Part shown: in pieces, positions 1-9,209 of the stretch
Numbering within the stretch: position 1 is the stretch's first letter
Layout of the letters: each line of letters starts with the position of its first letter
From: Bradyrhizobium mercantei
Lineage (GTDB): Bacteria > Pseudomonadota > Alphaproteobacteria > Rhizobiales > Xanthobacteraceae
Reading direction: 5' to 3'
Assembly: GCF_001982635.1 (NCBI RefSeq)
Contig: NZ_MKFI01000002.1
Coordinates: 62,001-126,000, forward strand
Length of the DNA stretch: 64,000 bases
Translations under genes and position numbers: made by a program
The notes under the pieces: model-generated
What the model was told of the DNA's origin: nothing
The model's database searches: none
What the model saw: the letters and a program-made list of their open reading frames with translations, nothing else

Positions 1-533
1 CCGCCCAAGCACATAATACAAACGATACAGATCGCTCCCGCTCCAGTTGTGGCTAGGGCATCGGCCATGGGCTGTCAATTACTTTGTAATGGAAGAACCA
101 TCTGCCTAGACTTTTGGACAATTAAGCACACGCTTGCGCAACGCCGCTGCGGGCGCCAGAGACGCGGTCGCGGTTAGATGAACGAATGAGCTTGGCCGAT
201 GTGTCCGTCTGTGTGCGTCAATTGCTGAGAGGAAGATGGTACCGACTTTCAACGCAGTTCCAGTTGCCGACGTCGCGGCGCTCGGCGGCGACGACATACG
301 AAGAATGATTGCCCACGCTGCACTGCGGTATGATATCGCTATTCTCAAGGAGCTTCCCTTGACGAAAGACGGGTAGCATTTCTGTGCCTCGCAGATGCAA
401 GCTCGAAGGCCGTTGGAGTTCGCGAATTTTCGAGTATGAACCTGAGGTCCCCGAGGAAGGGAATCGTAAACACTAGCCGAATTGGCGGATCGCCCTTTTG
501 TCCGATGAACCAACCGCCCGGAGAGGATGCGTA
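1..533. other. Gap upstream of cysD, no convincing gene
   Basis: About 530 bases before cysD. Minus-strand open frames here have no recognisable protein character and one runs into cysD. A 46-codon plus-strand frame (ATG 236, stop 376, AGAGG directly before the ATG) has fairly ordinary composition but cannot be supported as a gene. I see no nod-box-like sequence and no clear sigma-70 promoter. The promoter for the polysaccharide and sulfation cluster should lie here or further left. Confidence 0.5.
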
Positions 534-1472
534 ATGGATACCTCAGCATCAAGAACTGGGGTGCATCAACGCAAGCTTCCAAAGCAGCTCAGACGCCTGG
601 AGGCCGAGTCCATTGAGATCATGCGCGAGGTGATCGCTGAATTCAAAAGGCCGGTCATGCTGTATTCGATCGGCAAGGATTCCAGCGTTATGCTGCACCT
701 GGCGATCAAGGCATTCCATCCCGCGCCGCTTCCATTTCCACTTTTGCACGTCGACACGACCTGGAAATTTCGCGAGATGATCATGTTTCGCGATGAAACC
801 GTACGCCGTCTTGGCGTCGATCTCCTGGTTCATACCAACCAAGAAGGTTTGGCTCGCGGCGTCGGCCCTATTGTCTCGGGCTCTTCGGTTCATACCCAGG
901 TCATGAAGACGGAAGCCCTCAAGCAGGCGCTCGATCTCCATGGCTTCGACGCCGCATTCGGCGGAGCCCGGCGAGACGAGGAAGTGAGCCGGGCCAAAGA
1001 GCGTATCTTTTCTTTCCGCTCGCAGGGCCATGTCTGGGACCCACGCAACCAGCGCCCCGAATTGTGGAGTCTGTTCAACGCCCGCATCCGGCCGGGCGAA
1101 AGCATTCGTGTGTTTCCGCTATCAAACTGGACCGAACTCGACATCTGGCACTACATCATGCTGGAGGACATTTCCGTGGTGCCGCTCTATTTTGCCAAAC
1201 CGCGTCCGGTGATCCGGCGCGACGGCACGTGGATCATGGTGGACGACGATCGTTTGCCGCTCGCCCCGGGCGAACGGCCGGAAATGCGGTTCGTTCGGTT
1301 TCGAACTCTCGGCTGCTACCCTCTGACAGGCGCGATCGATTCCGGCGCCACGACTCCCGAAGCTATTCTCACGGAGACGCGGTCGGCGCGCGCATCCGAA
1401 CGCCAGGGACGCCTCATTGACGGCGACGAGACGGCATCCATGGAGAAGAAAAAGCGAGAAGGCTATTTCTGA
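534..1472 (+). CDS. cysD: Sulfate adenylyltransferase subunit 2 (CysD/NodP)
   Basis: Small subunit of ATP sulfurylase. Together with the CysN GTPase it makes adenosine 5'-phosphosulfate (APS) from sulfate and ATP in the cytoplasm. The 312-residue protein carries the PP-loop signature [14 protein letters not shown] near residue 40, the FGGARRDEE block and the REGYF carboxyl end typical of CysD. The ATG at 534 is chosen because GGAGAGG lies 7 bases upstream; an in-frame TTG at 498 has no such site. The stop overlaps the start of cysNC (TGATG), so the two are translationally coupled. In rhizobia the same pair occurs as housekeeping cysDN and as nodPQ dedicated to sulfating surface or signal molecules. 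The sulfotransferase 8 kb downstream on the same strand favours a dedicated copy here, which is an inference. Confidence 0.95.
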   Translation: MDTSASRTGVHQRKLPKQLRRLEAESIEIMREVIAEFKRPVMLYSIGKDSSVMLHLAIKAFHPAPLPFPLLHVDTTWKFREMIMFRDETVRRLGVDLLVHTNQEGLARGVGPIVSGSSVHTQVMKTEALKQALDLHGFDAAFGGARRDEEVSRAKERIFSFRSQGHVWDPRNQRPELWSLFNARIRPGESIRVFPLSNWTELDIWHYIMLEDISVVPLYFAKPRPVIRRDGTWIMVDDDRLPLAPGERPEMRFVRFRTLGCYPLTGAIDSGATTPEAILTETRSARASERQGRLIDGDETASMEKKKREGYF

Positions 1473-3346
1473 TGGACGACACCGATCATCCAGTCGTCGA
1501 ATCGGGCAAAGACCTCTTGCGCTTCCTCACGTGCGGATCTGTGGATGACGGCAAATCCAGCCTGATCGGACGGCTCTTGCACGATTCACGGCTGATCTTC
1601 GAGGATCAACTGTCCGCATTGGCACGGGACTCGGTCCGACACGGCACCCTCGGAGATCAGATCGACTTTGCTCTTCTCGTGGACGGCCTCGAGGCGGAAC
1701 GAGAGCAAGGCATCACGATCGATGTCGCCTATCGGTTTTTCACCACGGCGAAACGGTCCTTCATCGTTGCCGATACGCCGGGTCACGAACAATACACGAG
1801 GAACATGGCAACGGGCGCGTCGAACGCCGACCTTGCGATCGTTCTGATCGACGCGCGCAAGGGGGTTCTGGTCCAGACTCGACGCCATTCGTTGATCTGC
1901 TCCCTGCTTGGCCTGCGTCATGTTGTGGTCGCCGTGAACAAGATCGATCTCGTTTCTTATCAAGCCGACACCTTCGACAGGATCGTCGTTGAGTACAACG
2001 CTTTCGCGTCGCGGCTCGGTTTTTCGTCGATCATGCCAATTCCGATCTCGGCGCGATATGGCGACAATATTACGAGCAGGTCGGAAGCTACGCCCTGGTA
2101 TCGCGGCCCGGTTCTGCTCGACTATCTCGAGACCGTCGACGTCGAGACCGAGGCCCTGGCAAAGCCATTCCGGTTTCCGGTGCAGTGGGTCAATCGGCCC
2201 AATGCGGATTTCCGCGGCTATGCCGGAACTCTCGTGTCGGGGACGATCAATACTGGCGATCCCGTGGTCGTCGCGGGTTCTGGCCGAACCACCTCCGTAA
2301 AGCAGCTTCTGGCCTATGAAGGGCCGCAGACCTCGGCGGAGGCGGGTGACGCCGTCACGATCACGCTGGAGGACGACGTCGACATCGGCCGCGGCGATCT
2401 ACTGGCCGGCCCGGCGGATCGTCCTGAGGTGTCGGATCAATTCGCAGCGCACATCATCTGGATGAGCGATCAAAAGCTCATGCCAGGTCGCTCCTATCTG
2501 GCGCGTATTGGCACCAGAACGACGCCGATTACAGTGACTGGGATCAAATACAGAATTGATGTCAACACCGGCAATCACCTTGCGGCCAACACGCTCGGTC
2601 TCAATGACATCGCATTTTGCAATCTGGCGACTGGCGCGCCGGTCGCGTTTGACCCGTACGATCAGAATCGCAAGACCGGTTCGTTCATCATGATCGACCG
2701 GCTCAGCAATCACACCCTCGGTGCAGGAATGATTGCCTTCGGGCTGCGACGAGGCACCAACATCCACTGGCAGGCGACGCTGATCGGAAAATCCGAGCGC
2801 GCCACGCAGAAGCGTCAAAGGCCCGCGATCATCTGGCTGACCGGTTTATCGGCCTCAGGTAAATCGACCATCGCAAACATGGTCGAGCGAGCGCTTCACG
2901 CCGGCGGCTATCACACGATGCTGCTCGATGGCGACAATCTTCGTCACGGACTTAATCGCGACCTGGGCTTCACGGAGGCGGACCGGGTCGAGAACATCCG
3001 CCGTGTCGGCGAGGTCGCCAAGCTGATGACGGATGCGGGCCTGATCGTGCTGTGCTCGTTCATCTCACCATATCGCGCAGAACGCGAGATGGTGCGGGGC
3101 CTGGTGGCGGACGGAGAATTCATCGAGGTATTCGTCGACACGCCGATTGAAGAGTGCGCCCGGCGCGACCCCAAAGGTCTCTACGCGAAGGCGAAGGCCG
3201 GCACGATCAAGAATTTCACCGGCTTCGATGCGCCCTATGAAATCCCGCAATCCCCCGAGATACATTTGCGAACGATAGGCCAGCAGCCCGAGCAGCTGGC
3301 CGAACAGCTTTTGAGGACGTTGGCCGAGCTCGGTATTGCTGGGTAG
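1472..3346 (+). CDS. cysNC: Bifunctional sulfate adenylyltransferase subunit 1 / APS kinase (CysNC/NodQ)
   Basis: Fusion of the GTPase subunit of ATP sulfurylase with APS kinase, giving PAPS, the universal sulfate donor. In 624 residues the amino-terminal EF-Tu-like GTPase shows its G1 loop ([14 protein letters not shown], about residue 22), [12 protein letters not shown] (G3) and NKIDLV (G4), followed by beta-barrel domains. The APS kinase begins near residue 450 with P-loop [12 protein letters not shown] and contains the [10 protein letters not shown] and FISPYRAER blocks of the family. It overlaps cysD by one base. The fused architecture is standard in rhizobial NodQ/CysNC. A PAPS-producing enzyme beside a PAPS-dependent sulfotransferase indicates sulfate transfer to a glycan rather than only cysteine synthesis, although the latter cannot be excluded. 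Confidence 0.95.
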   Translation: MDDTDHPVVESGKDLLRFLTCGSVDDGKSSLIGRLLHDSRLIFEDQLSALARDSVRHGTLGDQIDFALLVDGLEAEREQGITIDVAYRFFTTAKRSFIVADTPGHEQYTRNMATGASNADLAIVLIDARKGVLVQTRRHSLICSLLGLRHVVVAVNKIDLVSYQADTFDRIVVEYNAFASRLGFSSIMPIPISARYGDNITSRSEATPWYRGPVLLDYLETVDVETEALAKPFRFPVQWVNRPNADFRGYAGTLVSGTINTGDPVVVAGSGRTTSVKQLLAYEGPQTSAEAGDAVTITLEDDVDIGRGDLLAGPADRPEVSDQFAAHIIWMSDQKLMPGRSYLARIGTRTTPITVTGIKYRIDVNTGNHLAANTLGLNDIAFCNLATGAPVAFDPYDQNRKTGSFIMIDRLSNHTLGAGMIAFGLRRGTNIHWQATLIGKSERATQKRQRPAIIWLTGLSASGKSTIANMVERALHAGGYHTMLLDGDNLRHGLNRDLGFTEADRVENIRRVGEVAKLMTDAGLIVLCSFISPYRAEREMVRGLVADGEFIEVFVDTPIEECARRDPKGLYAKAKAGTIKNFTGFDAPYEIPQSPEIHLRTIGQQPEQLAEQLLRTLAELGIAG

Positions 3347-3806
3347 ATTGTCTCAATCCGCCGCCCGGTGGGCGGATAGTCTCTCCCGGCCAATGGCCGC
3401 AATTGTGGGGACTTAAGACTTTTGGCCTACCTTGTCTCCGATCCCGGACGAACAGGCGCCGCGTGCCACACATCGCCCCCTCAGCTGAACTAACTTGGTC
3501 ACGCCGTCGAGGAGATCTTCATCGAGGTTCCGGGAGACCCGGCGAGGCGGGGCGGTGTGTCTTCCCTCTGGGGTTGTGTCCGCTCCTGCATCCGGCTATG
3601 TTAGATATCCGGTCGTTTCGATCGGCCCTCCGATACCTCAATCTAATGCCCGACCGGTAAGGTGACGGTATTGGTCACGATGAAATCGCGGGCGACGTAA
3701 CGAATGGGTCGAGTTCTATTTGCTGCAATGAATTGTATTGGCTAACGCCGCGGGCGTTTTTACGCAGGCGGGTGGATCGGGGAATGGCGCGGTCAGCGCA
3801 AGTTAG
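3347..3806. other. Gap between cysNC and the first glycosyltransferase
   Basis: 460 bases without a credible gene. A short GC hairpin follows the cysNC stop: CCGCCC at 3361-3366 pairs with GGGCGG at 3370-3375 across a 3-base loop. No T-run follows, so it is at best a weak terminator. The short plus-strand frame 3403-3660 has no protein-like character. An internal promoter for the glycosyltransferase/export genes may lie here, but I cannot point to it. Confidence 0.45.
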
Positions 3807-4823
3807 ATGAGAATTTTTCACGGACTGCAGAACATTGGCGGAATGGCAGGAGTACTAGCCGCTGCCCAGCGATCGCTTGGGCACAATGCCGTCTCGTGGT
3901 GCCGGACAACGGGATTCTTTGCCTATCCTGCCGATCGACTGCTGTCGGCAAACCCAATGATCCGCGCCGGCGAAATGCTTCGGCTTTTTCTGCTGGAGTC
4001 GGCGAGGTTCGACGTTTTTCACTTCTACTTTGGCGAATCGCTTACGGGGCCACATCTGCTGGATGTGAAATCGCTGGTTGGTCGCGGAGCGAAGGTGTTC
4101 TTCTATTTCTGCGGCTGCGATATCAGAGACGCCAAGCATGTGGTCGCGACCCAATCGATCTCGGCCTGTGCCGAATGCTGGCCGGTTGCATGCAGCGCCA
4201 ATCGGGCGTGGGCCCGCAAAGTCGCTCTTGAGCTTGGAACCGGCACGTTTGTGAGTACTCCGGATCTGCTCGAATTTCTGCCTGGCAGTGTCTTTCTGCC
4301 TCAGCCAATCGTGCTGTCTTCGCTCGACTCGATCTCGGCGCTAGAAACGGCGCCGGAGGACAGGGACCCCAATATTTGCAGAATCGTTCATGGTCCCTCC
4401 AGCCGGATGTTGAAGGGAACCAAATATTTGCTGGAGGCGGTAGAAAAGCTGCAGGCCAAAGGCTGGCCGATCGAATTGAAGCTGGTCGAGGGCATGAAGT
4501 ACAGCGATGCGATGCTGGCGTGCCGCAACGCGGACATCGCGGTTGACCAGTTGTTGATCGGTTCCTACGGGCAGTTTGCCGTCGAGATGATGGCGCTGGG
4601 CAAGCCGGTGATATGCCGCATTCGTGACGATCTGAGACAGTTTTATCCGGATGATCTGCCGATTGTTTCGGCCGACCCGAACACCATCGAACGTGTCTTG
4701 AAGGACTTGGTCGAGAACAGGTCCCGCTGGAGCGAGCTTGGGCGCCAGGGACGAAAATATGTCGAAGCGATCCACGATAGCACAGCTGTCGCCCGCCAAG
4801 CGCTGCAGCACTACGTCAAGTAG
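3807..4823 (+). CDS. GT-B fold glycosyltransferase (GT4-like)
   Basis: Probable cytoplasmic glycosyltransferase of the GT-B fold, 338 residues, assigned from its carboxyl half: a donor-site segment YGQFAVEMMALGKPVICRI near residue 253 resembles the conserved glutamate/G-K-P block of GT4 enzymes. The amino-terminal half has an unusual cysteine cluster (C102, C104, C121, C124, C129 in FCGCDIR and CAECWPVAC), which could bind a metal or structure the acceptor domain. Sugar donor and acceptor cannot be read from sequence. It lies 7 bases before the next glycosyltransferase and is cotranscribed with it and the export genes. The ATG at 3807 is the first in frame but its ribosome-binding site is weak. 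Confidence 0.75.
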   Translation: MRIFHGLQNIGGMAGVLAAAQRSLGHNAVSWCRTTGFFAYPADRLLSANPMIRAGEMLRLFLLESARFDVFHFYFGESLTGPHLLDVKSLVGRGAKVFFYFCGCDIRDAKHVVATQSISACAECWPVACSANRAWARKVALELGTGTFVSTPDLLEFLPGSVFLPQPIVLSSLDSISALETAPEDRDPNICRIVHGPSSRMLKGTKYLLEAVEKLQAKGWPIELKLVEGMKYSDAMLACRNADIAVDQLLIGSYGQFAVEMMALGKPVICRIRDDLRQFYPDDLPIVSADPNTIERVLKDLVENRSRWSELGRQGRKYVEAIHDSTAVARQALQHYVK

Positions 4824-4830
4824 AATTCCG

Positions 4831-6423
4831 ATGCGTATCGTGATGATCACTGACGACGTTGAGATTGACCGGCGCATCTTGCAGGAGGCCGAGAGCCTGA
4901 TTGCAGTCGGCCACGAGGTTATCTTGATTGCCGGCCAGGGCGAGGGACGGCCGCGTTTTGAGTGGATCGACAAGATCAAGGTTGAACGTTTCTCGCCGTC
5001 CGATCAACTTCAGCCGGTCTTTCCGACCGTCGGCGACGTCAATTTCGTCAAGTATCGATTCGCGTGGATTCGACGCCTCGAGGCTTGGTACCTGGCTTAC
5101 AAGGTCTCGAAATATTGGGCTCGGCTTTTCTTCCCATATGCGAAATCGATCGCGGTTAGGAAGGCGAGATCTTTTGCCCAGGCGGCCAAGCGATTGGTGG
5201 GCGCGATCGTCCGTACAATCGTGGCGGTGCTGCGGTCGGTACGTGCCGGCATCCGCTCGGTACGTGCCCGCATCCGCTCGGCTCTGTCGGCCGTGCGGTC
5301 CGGACTAGCCGCTGCGCTCCGTCATGCATGGCGTGGCCTCTCGTCGGCTCTACGATCGATCCGCCAGCTGCCGCGGCGCCCGAAGGTGTCGGTGCCGGTT
5401 CCGGTAGCAGTCGCTGTGGTCGAAACGGTGGCGGAGCCCTCGGCACTCAGCGCGCATGAACGACATCTGCTCGCCTGCGTTCGCCGGTATAATCCCGACG
5501 TGGTGCATGCCCATGATCTTCCGATGCTTGGCGCCGCCGTTCATCTCAAGCGTGAGCTCGGCGTTCCCGTCATCTACGATGCCCACGAGCTCTATCCTGA
5601 AATCTGTACGTTGTCCGCAGAGGACAAGGCGCGGCTCGATCGGAAGGAGCGGGAGCTGATCCGCGAATGCGACACGGTCATCACCGTCAATCCGTTGATC
5701 GCGACCGAGATGGCCAACCGCTATGCGATCGCCGAACCCGCCGTCGTCTTCAACGCGTCGTGGAAGCCTACCGGCTTTGATGCCAAACAGCCGCATGCGC
5801 TCCTGAGAGAGCATTTCTCGATCTCGGATCGCCATCAGATCCTGCTGTATCAGGGATGGATGTCCAAGACGCGCGGCCTGCAGAAGCTATGTGCGGCGAT
5901 GTCCGGCGTTCGCGAGGATGTCCATCTCGTTTTCATGGGATATGGCGAAGCAAAGGAAGAGCTCGAGGAGATTGCACGATCTCGCAATTTGACCGAACGG
6001 GTGCACTTCAAGAGCACCGTTCCTCAATCAGAGCTGCTGTTTTGGACGGCGTCGGCGGATGCCGGGATCATTCCGTACCAGAGCATCGATCTCAACAACT
6101 ACTATTGTTCTCCCAACAAGCTGTTCGAGTTCATTCTCGCGGGTCTTCCGATCATCGGCAACGACCTGCCGTTCCTGCGTTCAATCATAGCGGGTGAGGG
6201 ATTCGGCCTGGTGCACCGCTTGGACGAGGAAAGCGATTATTCCGCGGCCATCAACGCGATGTTCGATGCCTCAGCGGGCGGGCCGGCCCGGTTCCGGCCG
6301 CGGTTGCTGTCGGAGCAAGATCGCTATTCCTGGGATGTCGAAAAATCGAAAATCCTCGATTTGTACAGCCGTCTGGGTCTCGATGCTGATAGCGCGAAAC
6401 GCCAGATCGGCTACAGGGGTTGA
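4831..6423 (+). CDS. GT4-family glycosyltransferase with arginine-rich insertion
   Basis: 530-residue GT-B glycosyltransferase. The amino-terminal Rossmann half begins MRIVMITDDVEIDRRIL; the acceptor-side motif VVHAHDLPMLGA lies near residue 225 and the donor-binding block SPNKLFEFILAGLPIIGN near residue 428, as in GT4 enzymes. Between residues about 105 and 208 sits an unusual insertion rich in Arg, Ala, Val and Ser with heptad-like spacing of arginines, then a short Pro/Val stretch. It probably forms long amphipathic helices, perhaps membrane-associating. The DNA of this insertion contains a 21-bp tandem duplication (5236-5277). ATG 4831 is preferred over an upstream in-frame start because it gives the canonical Rossmann amino terminus and follows the previous stop by 7 bases. 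Confidence 0.85.
   Translation: MRIVMITDDVEIDRRILQEAESLIAVGHEVILIAGQGEGRPRFEWIDKIKVERFSPSDQLQPVFPTVGDVNFVKYRFAWIRRLEAWYLAYKVSKYWARLFFPYAKSIAVRKARSFAQAAKRLVGAIVRTIVAVLRSVRAGIRSVRARIRSALSAVRSGLAAALRHAWRGLSSALRSIRQLPRRPKVSVPVPVAVAVVETVAEPSALSAHERHLLACVRRYNPDVVHAHDLPMLGAAVHLKRELGVPVIYDAHELYPEICTLSAEDKARLDRKERELIRECDTVITVNPLIATEMANRYAIAEPAVVFNASWKPTGFDAKQPHALLREHFSISDRHQILLYQGWMSKTRGLQKLCAAMSGVREDVHLVFMGYGEAKEELEEIARSRNLTERVHFKSTVPQSELLFWTASADAGIIPYQSIDLNNYYCSPNKLFEFILAGLPIIGNDLPFLRSIIAGEGFGLVHRLDEESDYSAAINAMFDASAGGPARFRPRLLSEQDRYSWDVEKSKILDLYSRLGLDADSAKRQIGYRG
5236..5277 (+). repeat. 21-bp tandem duplication within the glycosyltransferase gene
   Basis: Two adjacent 21-bp units (5236-5256 and 5257-5277) differ by a single base (G versus C at unit position 13). 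Each begins TCGGTACGTGC and ends GCATCCGC. They encode seven-residue units of the SVRAGIR / SVRARIR type. The seven-residue period keeps an amphipathic helix in register, which suggests the insertion has grown by in-frame slippage. Confidence 0.9.
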
Positions 6424-6481
6424 TCGCGATGTCGACTGCTTTCCACCGTTCGATGGCATCGATCGTTCGGCCGCGGATTCC

Positions 6482-7270
6482 ATGATGGCCTCATTGACCG
6501 AGCTGTTTCGGCACCGATCCCTGTTGTTTCGCGTCATGCTGGCAGAACTCCGGAGCCAGCATGCCAGCACGATCTTGGGAACGGCCTGGGTTTTCCTGTA
6601 TCCGTTGGCGTTCTTGTCCGTCTACGCGTTCGTGTTTCTGTTCATTCTGAATGTGCGACCACTTGGATTTACGCCGGTGGGGTACGTGCTGCTGATCTTC
6701 TGCGGGCTTGTGCCGTTTCTGAGCGCGTCGGAATCCATTACCGCAGGAGCCTCTTCGGTCCTCGGCAATATGGGCTTGCTGAGAAATACGCTGTTTCCCA
6801 TCGAGCTTGTCCCGGTGAAGACGGTTTTGCTCAGCCAGGTGCCGATGACGGTTGGCGTTGTGATGATCATCGTCGCGACCACCGTGTCGGGGCACACCAG
6901 CTCGACGTTACTGCTCCTGCCGCCGGTGTGGGTGTTGTTCATCTGCTTCCTGACCGGCTTGGCGTGGACCTTGAGCGTCGTGACGGTTTTCGTGCGCGAC
7001 ATCATCAGGATTTTGCCGATCGTGATATTGCTGTTGATGATGGTGAGCCCCATTGCGTACACGATCGAGATGGTACCGTCCGAGCTGCGTTTCGTCTGTT
7101 ACGTGAACCCGCTGGCTCATTTCATATGGGCGTTCCAGGACATCCTGGTGCGAGGGAAGGTGCCTGCGGCTGGCGTCTGGGCCGGAATAGTCGCTTGGGG
7201 CGTCGTGTCGCCCTTGATCGGCTACGGGTTGTTCATGCGCGCCAAGCGTGAACTGATCGAAAATCTCTAG
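6482..7270 (+). CDS. ABC-2 type polysaccharide export permease (Wzm-like)
   Basis: Inner-membrane permease of an ABC-2 polysaccharide exporter: 262 residues with about six hydrophobic segments after a short amphipathic amino terminus (TELFRHRSLLFRVMLAEL). The block LGTAWVFLYPLAFLSVYAFV is typical of the Wzm/KpsM/RfbA family, as is the carboxyl region YVNPLAHFIWAFQDILVRG. Partner of the ATPase that starts 7 bases downstream. Upstream in-frame sequence overlaps the preceding gene and is not permease-like, so the ATG pair at 6482 is the best start although its ribosome-binding site is poor. Exports an undecaprenyl-linked or otherwise lipid-linked glycan across the inner membrane. Confidence 0.9.
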   Translation: MMASLTELFRHRSLLFRVMLAELRSQHASTILGTAWVFLYPLAFLSVYAFVFLFILNVRPLGFTPVGYVLLIFCGLVPFLSASESITAGASSVLGNMGLLRNTLFPIELVPVKTVLLSQVPMTVGVVMIIVATTVSGHTSSTLLLLPPVWVLFICFLTGLAWTLSVVTVFVRDIIRILPIVILLLMMVSPIAYTIEMVPSELRFVCYVNPLAHFIWAFQDILVRGKVPAAGVWAGIVAWGVVSPLIGYGLFMRAKRELIENL

Positions 7271-7277
7271 GTTCGTC

Positions 7278-9209
7278 ATGCAAGAGCCGGCAATCTCGAT
7301 CGAAAATCTTGGCAAGTTTTACCGGGTCTATGGAAGCCCGCTGGATCAGTTGCTGCACATTTCCGGCTTTAGTGCGAGCCCGCTACGCAAGCGTGCGCTG
7401 TTTCGTGAATTCTGGGCTCTTCGCGAATTCGATCTCCGCGTCGAGGGCGGCGAGCGGCTGGGCGTGATCGGAGAAAACGGCTCCGGAAAAAGTACGCTGC
7501 TGAAGTTGATCGCCAACAAGCTGGTACCTTCCGAAGGTACGATCAATATCAGTGGCTCAGTGCAGGCACTTTTCGAGGCCGGGACCGGCTTCCATGCCGA
7601 TCTGTCCGGCCGCGAGAATATCCGGGCCTCGCTGGCCTACAACAATTTGCCTGCGGCCAGTGTCGCTGCCCACGAAGCCGACGTCCTCGACTTTACCGAA
7701 TTGGGCGCCTTCATCGATCAACCGATCAAGACCTATTCGTCGGGCATGCTGGCGAGGCTGGCCTTCGCCGTCGCTACGTGCATTCGGCCCAAAATTCTGA
7801 TTGTCGATGAAATCCTCGGAGCTGGCGACGCGTACTTCGCGGGAAAATCGACCGAACGCATGCGCCAGTTGACAGAGCGCGACGACATGACGGTCCTGTT
7901 CGTCAGTCATGATCTCGGATCGGTGCAGCGGCTGTGCTCCCGTGTCATCTGGGTCCGCAACGGCCGCAACTTCATGTCGGGTCAGCCGCATGTGGTGATC
8001 AAGGAATATCTGAAGTTTATCGAGTCAAAAACCGAACAGCGACTGCGGGCCAGGGAGATGCGGCTGTCCCGTACGCAGCTTCAGGCCATGGAATCGCTGG
8101 AGGCATCGGCGGTCCCGCTGCTCCTTCGCCTGCGTACGACGGAAAAGGGCCCACAGCGGGCTTACGGGATTGGTGGCTTTGAGCTTTCGGCCGAGGGGCG
8201 CCCTGTCGCGAGGCTCGAACTCGGGGCGCCGATGGACAACAGTGTCGGCAGCGGCAGTTACATTGTCGACGACCCGGCCAACAACAATTGGGGCCGCTCG
8301 GTTCGTTCGCAATACGGTCTGACGCGGCAGTACGGCAATTTCGGGGGTAGGGACGGCCACGCGCCCTTTGTACTGTCGGTTGACGCAGCTGATTGGGCGA
8401 ATGGGAGGTCGTTTGCGCTATCGATCGTCCACGAGGCCGCGTCCGACGAAGCGATCTACGTGGATTATTGGTCGACGCCTGCAAATAGCTATGTGACGCT
8501 CGGTCAGCTCGGAGCCGACGGTGCGGGCCTGATAACGACGGTGCTCTCGCTTCCTGGCCATTTGATCGAAGAGGGGATCGAGGCGGACAACGCGCCGTCG
8601 GTCGCAGTCGTCGAAGCTCCACCGCCCGCCGATGAGCCCGCTGCTGCAATGGAGACGGAAACGGCGACGCCCGTTGTGACTTTGACTGAACGCCCCGACG
8701 GGGCTGGGCGAGACGTCTTGCGGATCACGAGCGTCGAGTTCATCGATGAGCAGGGAATCTCGAAACGAGTGCTCGGCCTTGGCCGTCCGCTGACGGTCCG
8801 AATTGGTTACGAGACCAAGCGGAGCGTGGACGATCCCGTCTTTGCGGTCACGTTTTTCGGGCTCGACGGCGTACAAATGACACATCAAAATACCCGTCTA
8901 CTTGGCCTCGACATGGGAACTGTTTCCGGACGTGGCTCGGTCGATTTCCGGTTTGATCCGTTCCGGCTCGGCGCAGGCGAATATCTGGTCTCAGTCGCCG
9001 CTCTTAAGTTCCTCGACATCACAAATTGGGGAGATCCTCCGCCAGCGTACGATCGCCATGATAGGCAGTACGTCATATCGGTGACGGTCGACAGCCGTCA
9101 CTTCAAGAACCTCGGGCTGGTGGTGCAGGACTGCAGCGTTTCGCATGTTGCGGCTGCGCCGGTGGACCTGGCCGGGGCAGTGCGTGTTGGGACAAGAAAT
9201 GACGGTTGA
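7278..9209 (+). CDS. Polysaccharide export ABC ATPase, Wzt-like, with two C-terminal modules
   Basis: ATPase subunit for the preceding permease. The nucleotide-binding domain covers residues 1-250: Walker A GENGSGKSTLLKL near 66, signature YSSGMLARLAFAVA near 153, Walker B ILIVDEIL near 173 and H-loop FVSHDL near 211. At 643 residues it is much longer than KpsT-type (about 220) or common Wzt proteins (about 400-450). A first extra module (about 275-435) contains a Gly/Asn-rich segment and YVDYWSTPANSYVTLGQL. A Pro/Ala/Glu linker follows, then a beta-rich module (475-625) that looks like the Wzt carboxyl-terminal carbohydrate-recognition domain. In characterised Wzt proteins that domain reads the terminal modification of the O-chain; here it may read sulfation (inference). 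Its last 11 bases overlap the sulfotransferase gene. Confidence 0.88.
   Translation: MQEPAISIENLGKFYRVYGSPLDQLLHISGFSASPLRKRALFREFWALREFDLRVEGGERLGVIGENGSGKSTLLKLIANKLVPSEGTINISGSVQALFEAGTGFHADLSGRENIRASLAYNNLPAASVAAHEADVLDFTELGAFIDQPIKTYSSGMLARLAFAVATCIRPKILIVDEILGAGDAYFAGKSTERMRQLTERDDMTVLFVSHDLGSVQRLCSRVIWVRNGRNFMSGQPHVVIKEYLKFIESKTEQRLRAREMRLSRTQLQAMESLEASAVPLLLRLRTTEKGPQRAYGIGGFELSAEGRPVARLELGAPMDNSVGSGSYIVDDPANNNWGRSVRSQYGLTRQYGNFGGRDGHAPFVLSVDAADWANGRSFALSIVHEAASDEAIYVDYWSTPANSYVTLGQLGADGAGLITTVLSLPGHLIEEGIEADNAPSVAVVEAPPPADEPAAAMETETATPVVTLTERPDGAGRDVLRITSVEFIDEQGISKRVLGLGRPLTVRIGYETKRSVDDPVFAVTFFGLDGVQMTHQNTRLLGLDMGTVSGRGSVDFRFDPFRLGAGEYLVSVAALKFLDITNWGDPPPAYDRHDRQYVISVTVDSRHFKNLGLVVQDCSVSHVAAAPVDLAGAVRVGTRNDG

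Noticed and set aside
106..582. Minus-strand frame before cysD
   Set aside because: Overlaps the true cysD start, composition is unlike a protein, no ribosome-binding site.
534..3346. nodPQ under a nod box
   Set aside because: No sequence resembling a nod box was seen upstream and no nodulation genes are present, so the Nod-factor assignment is not supported.
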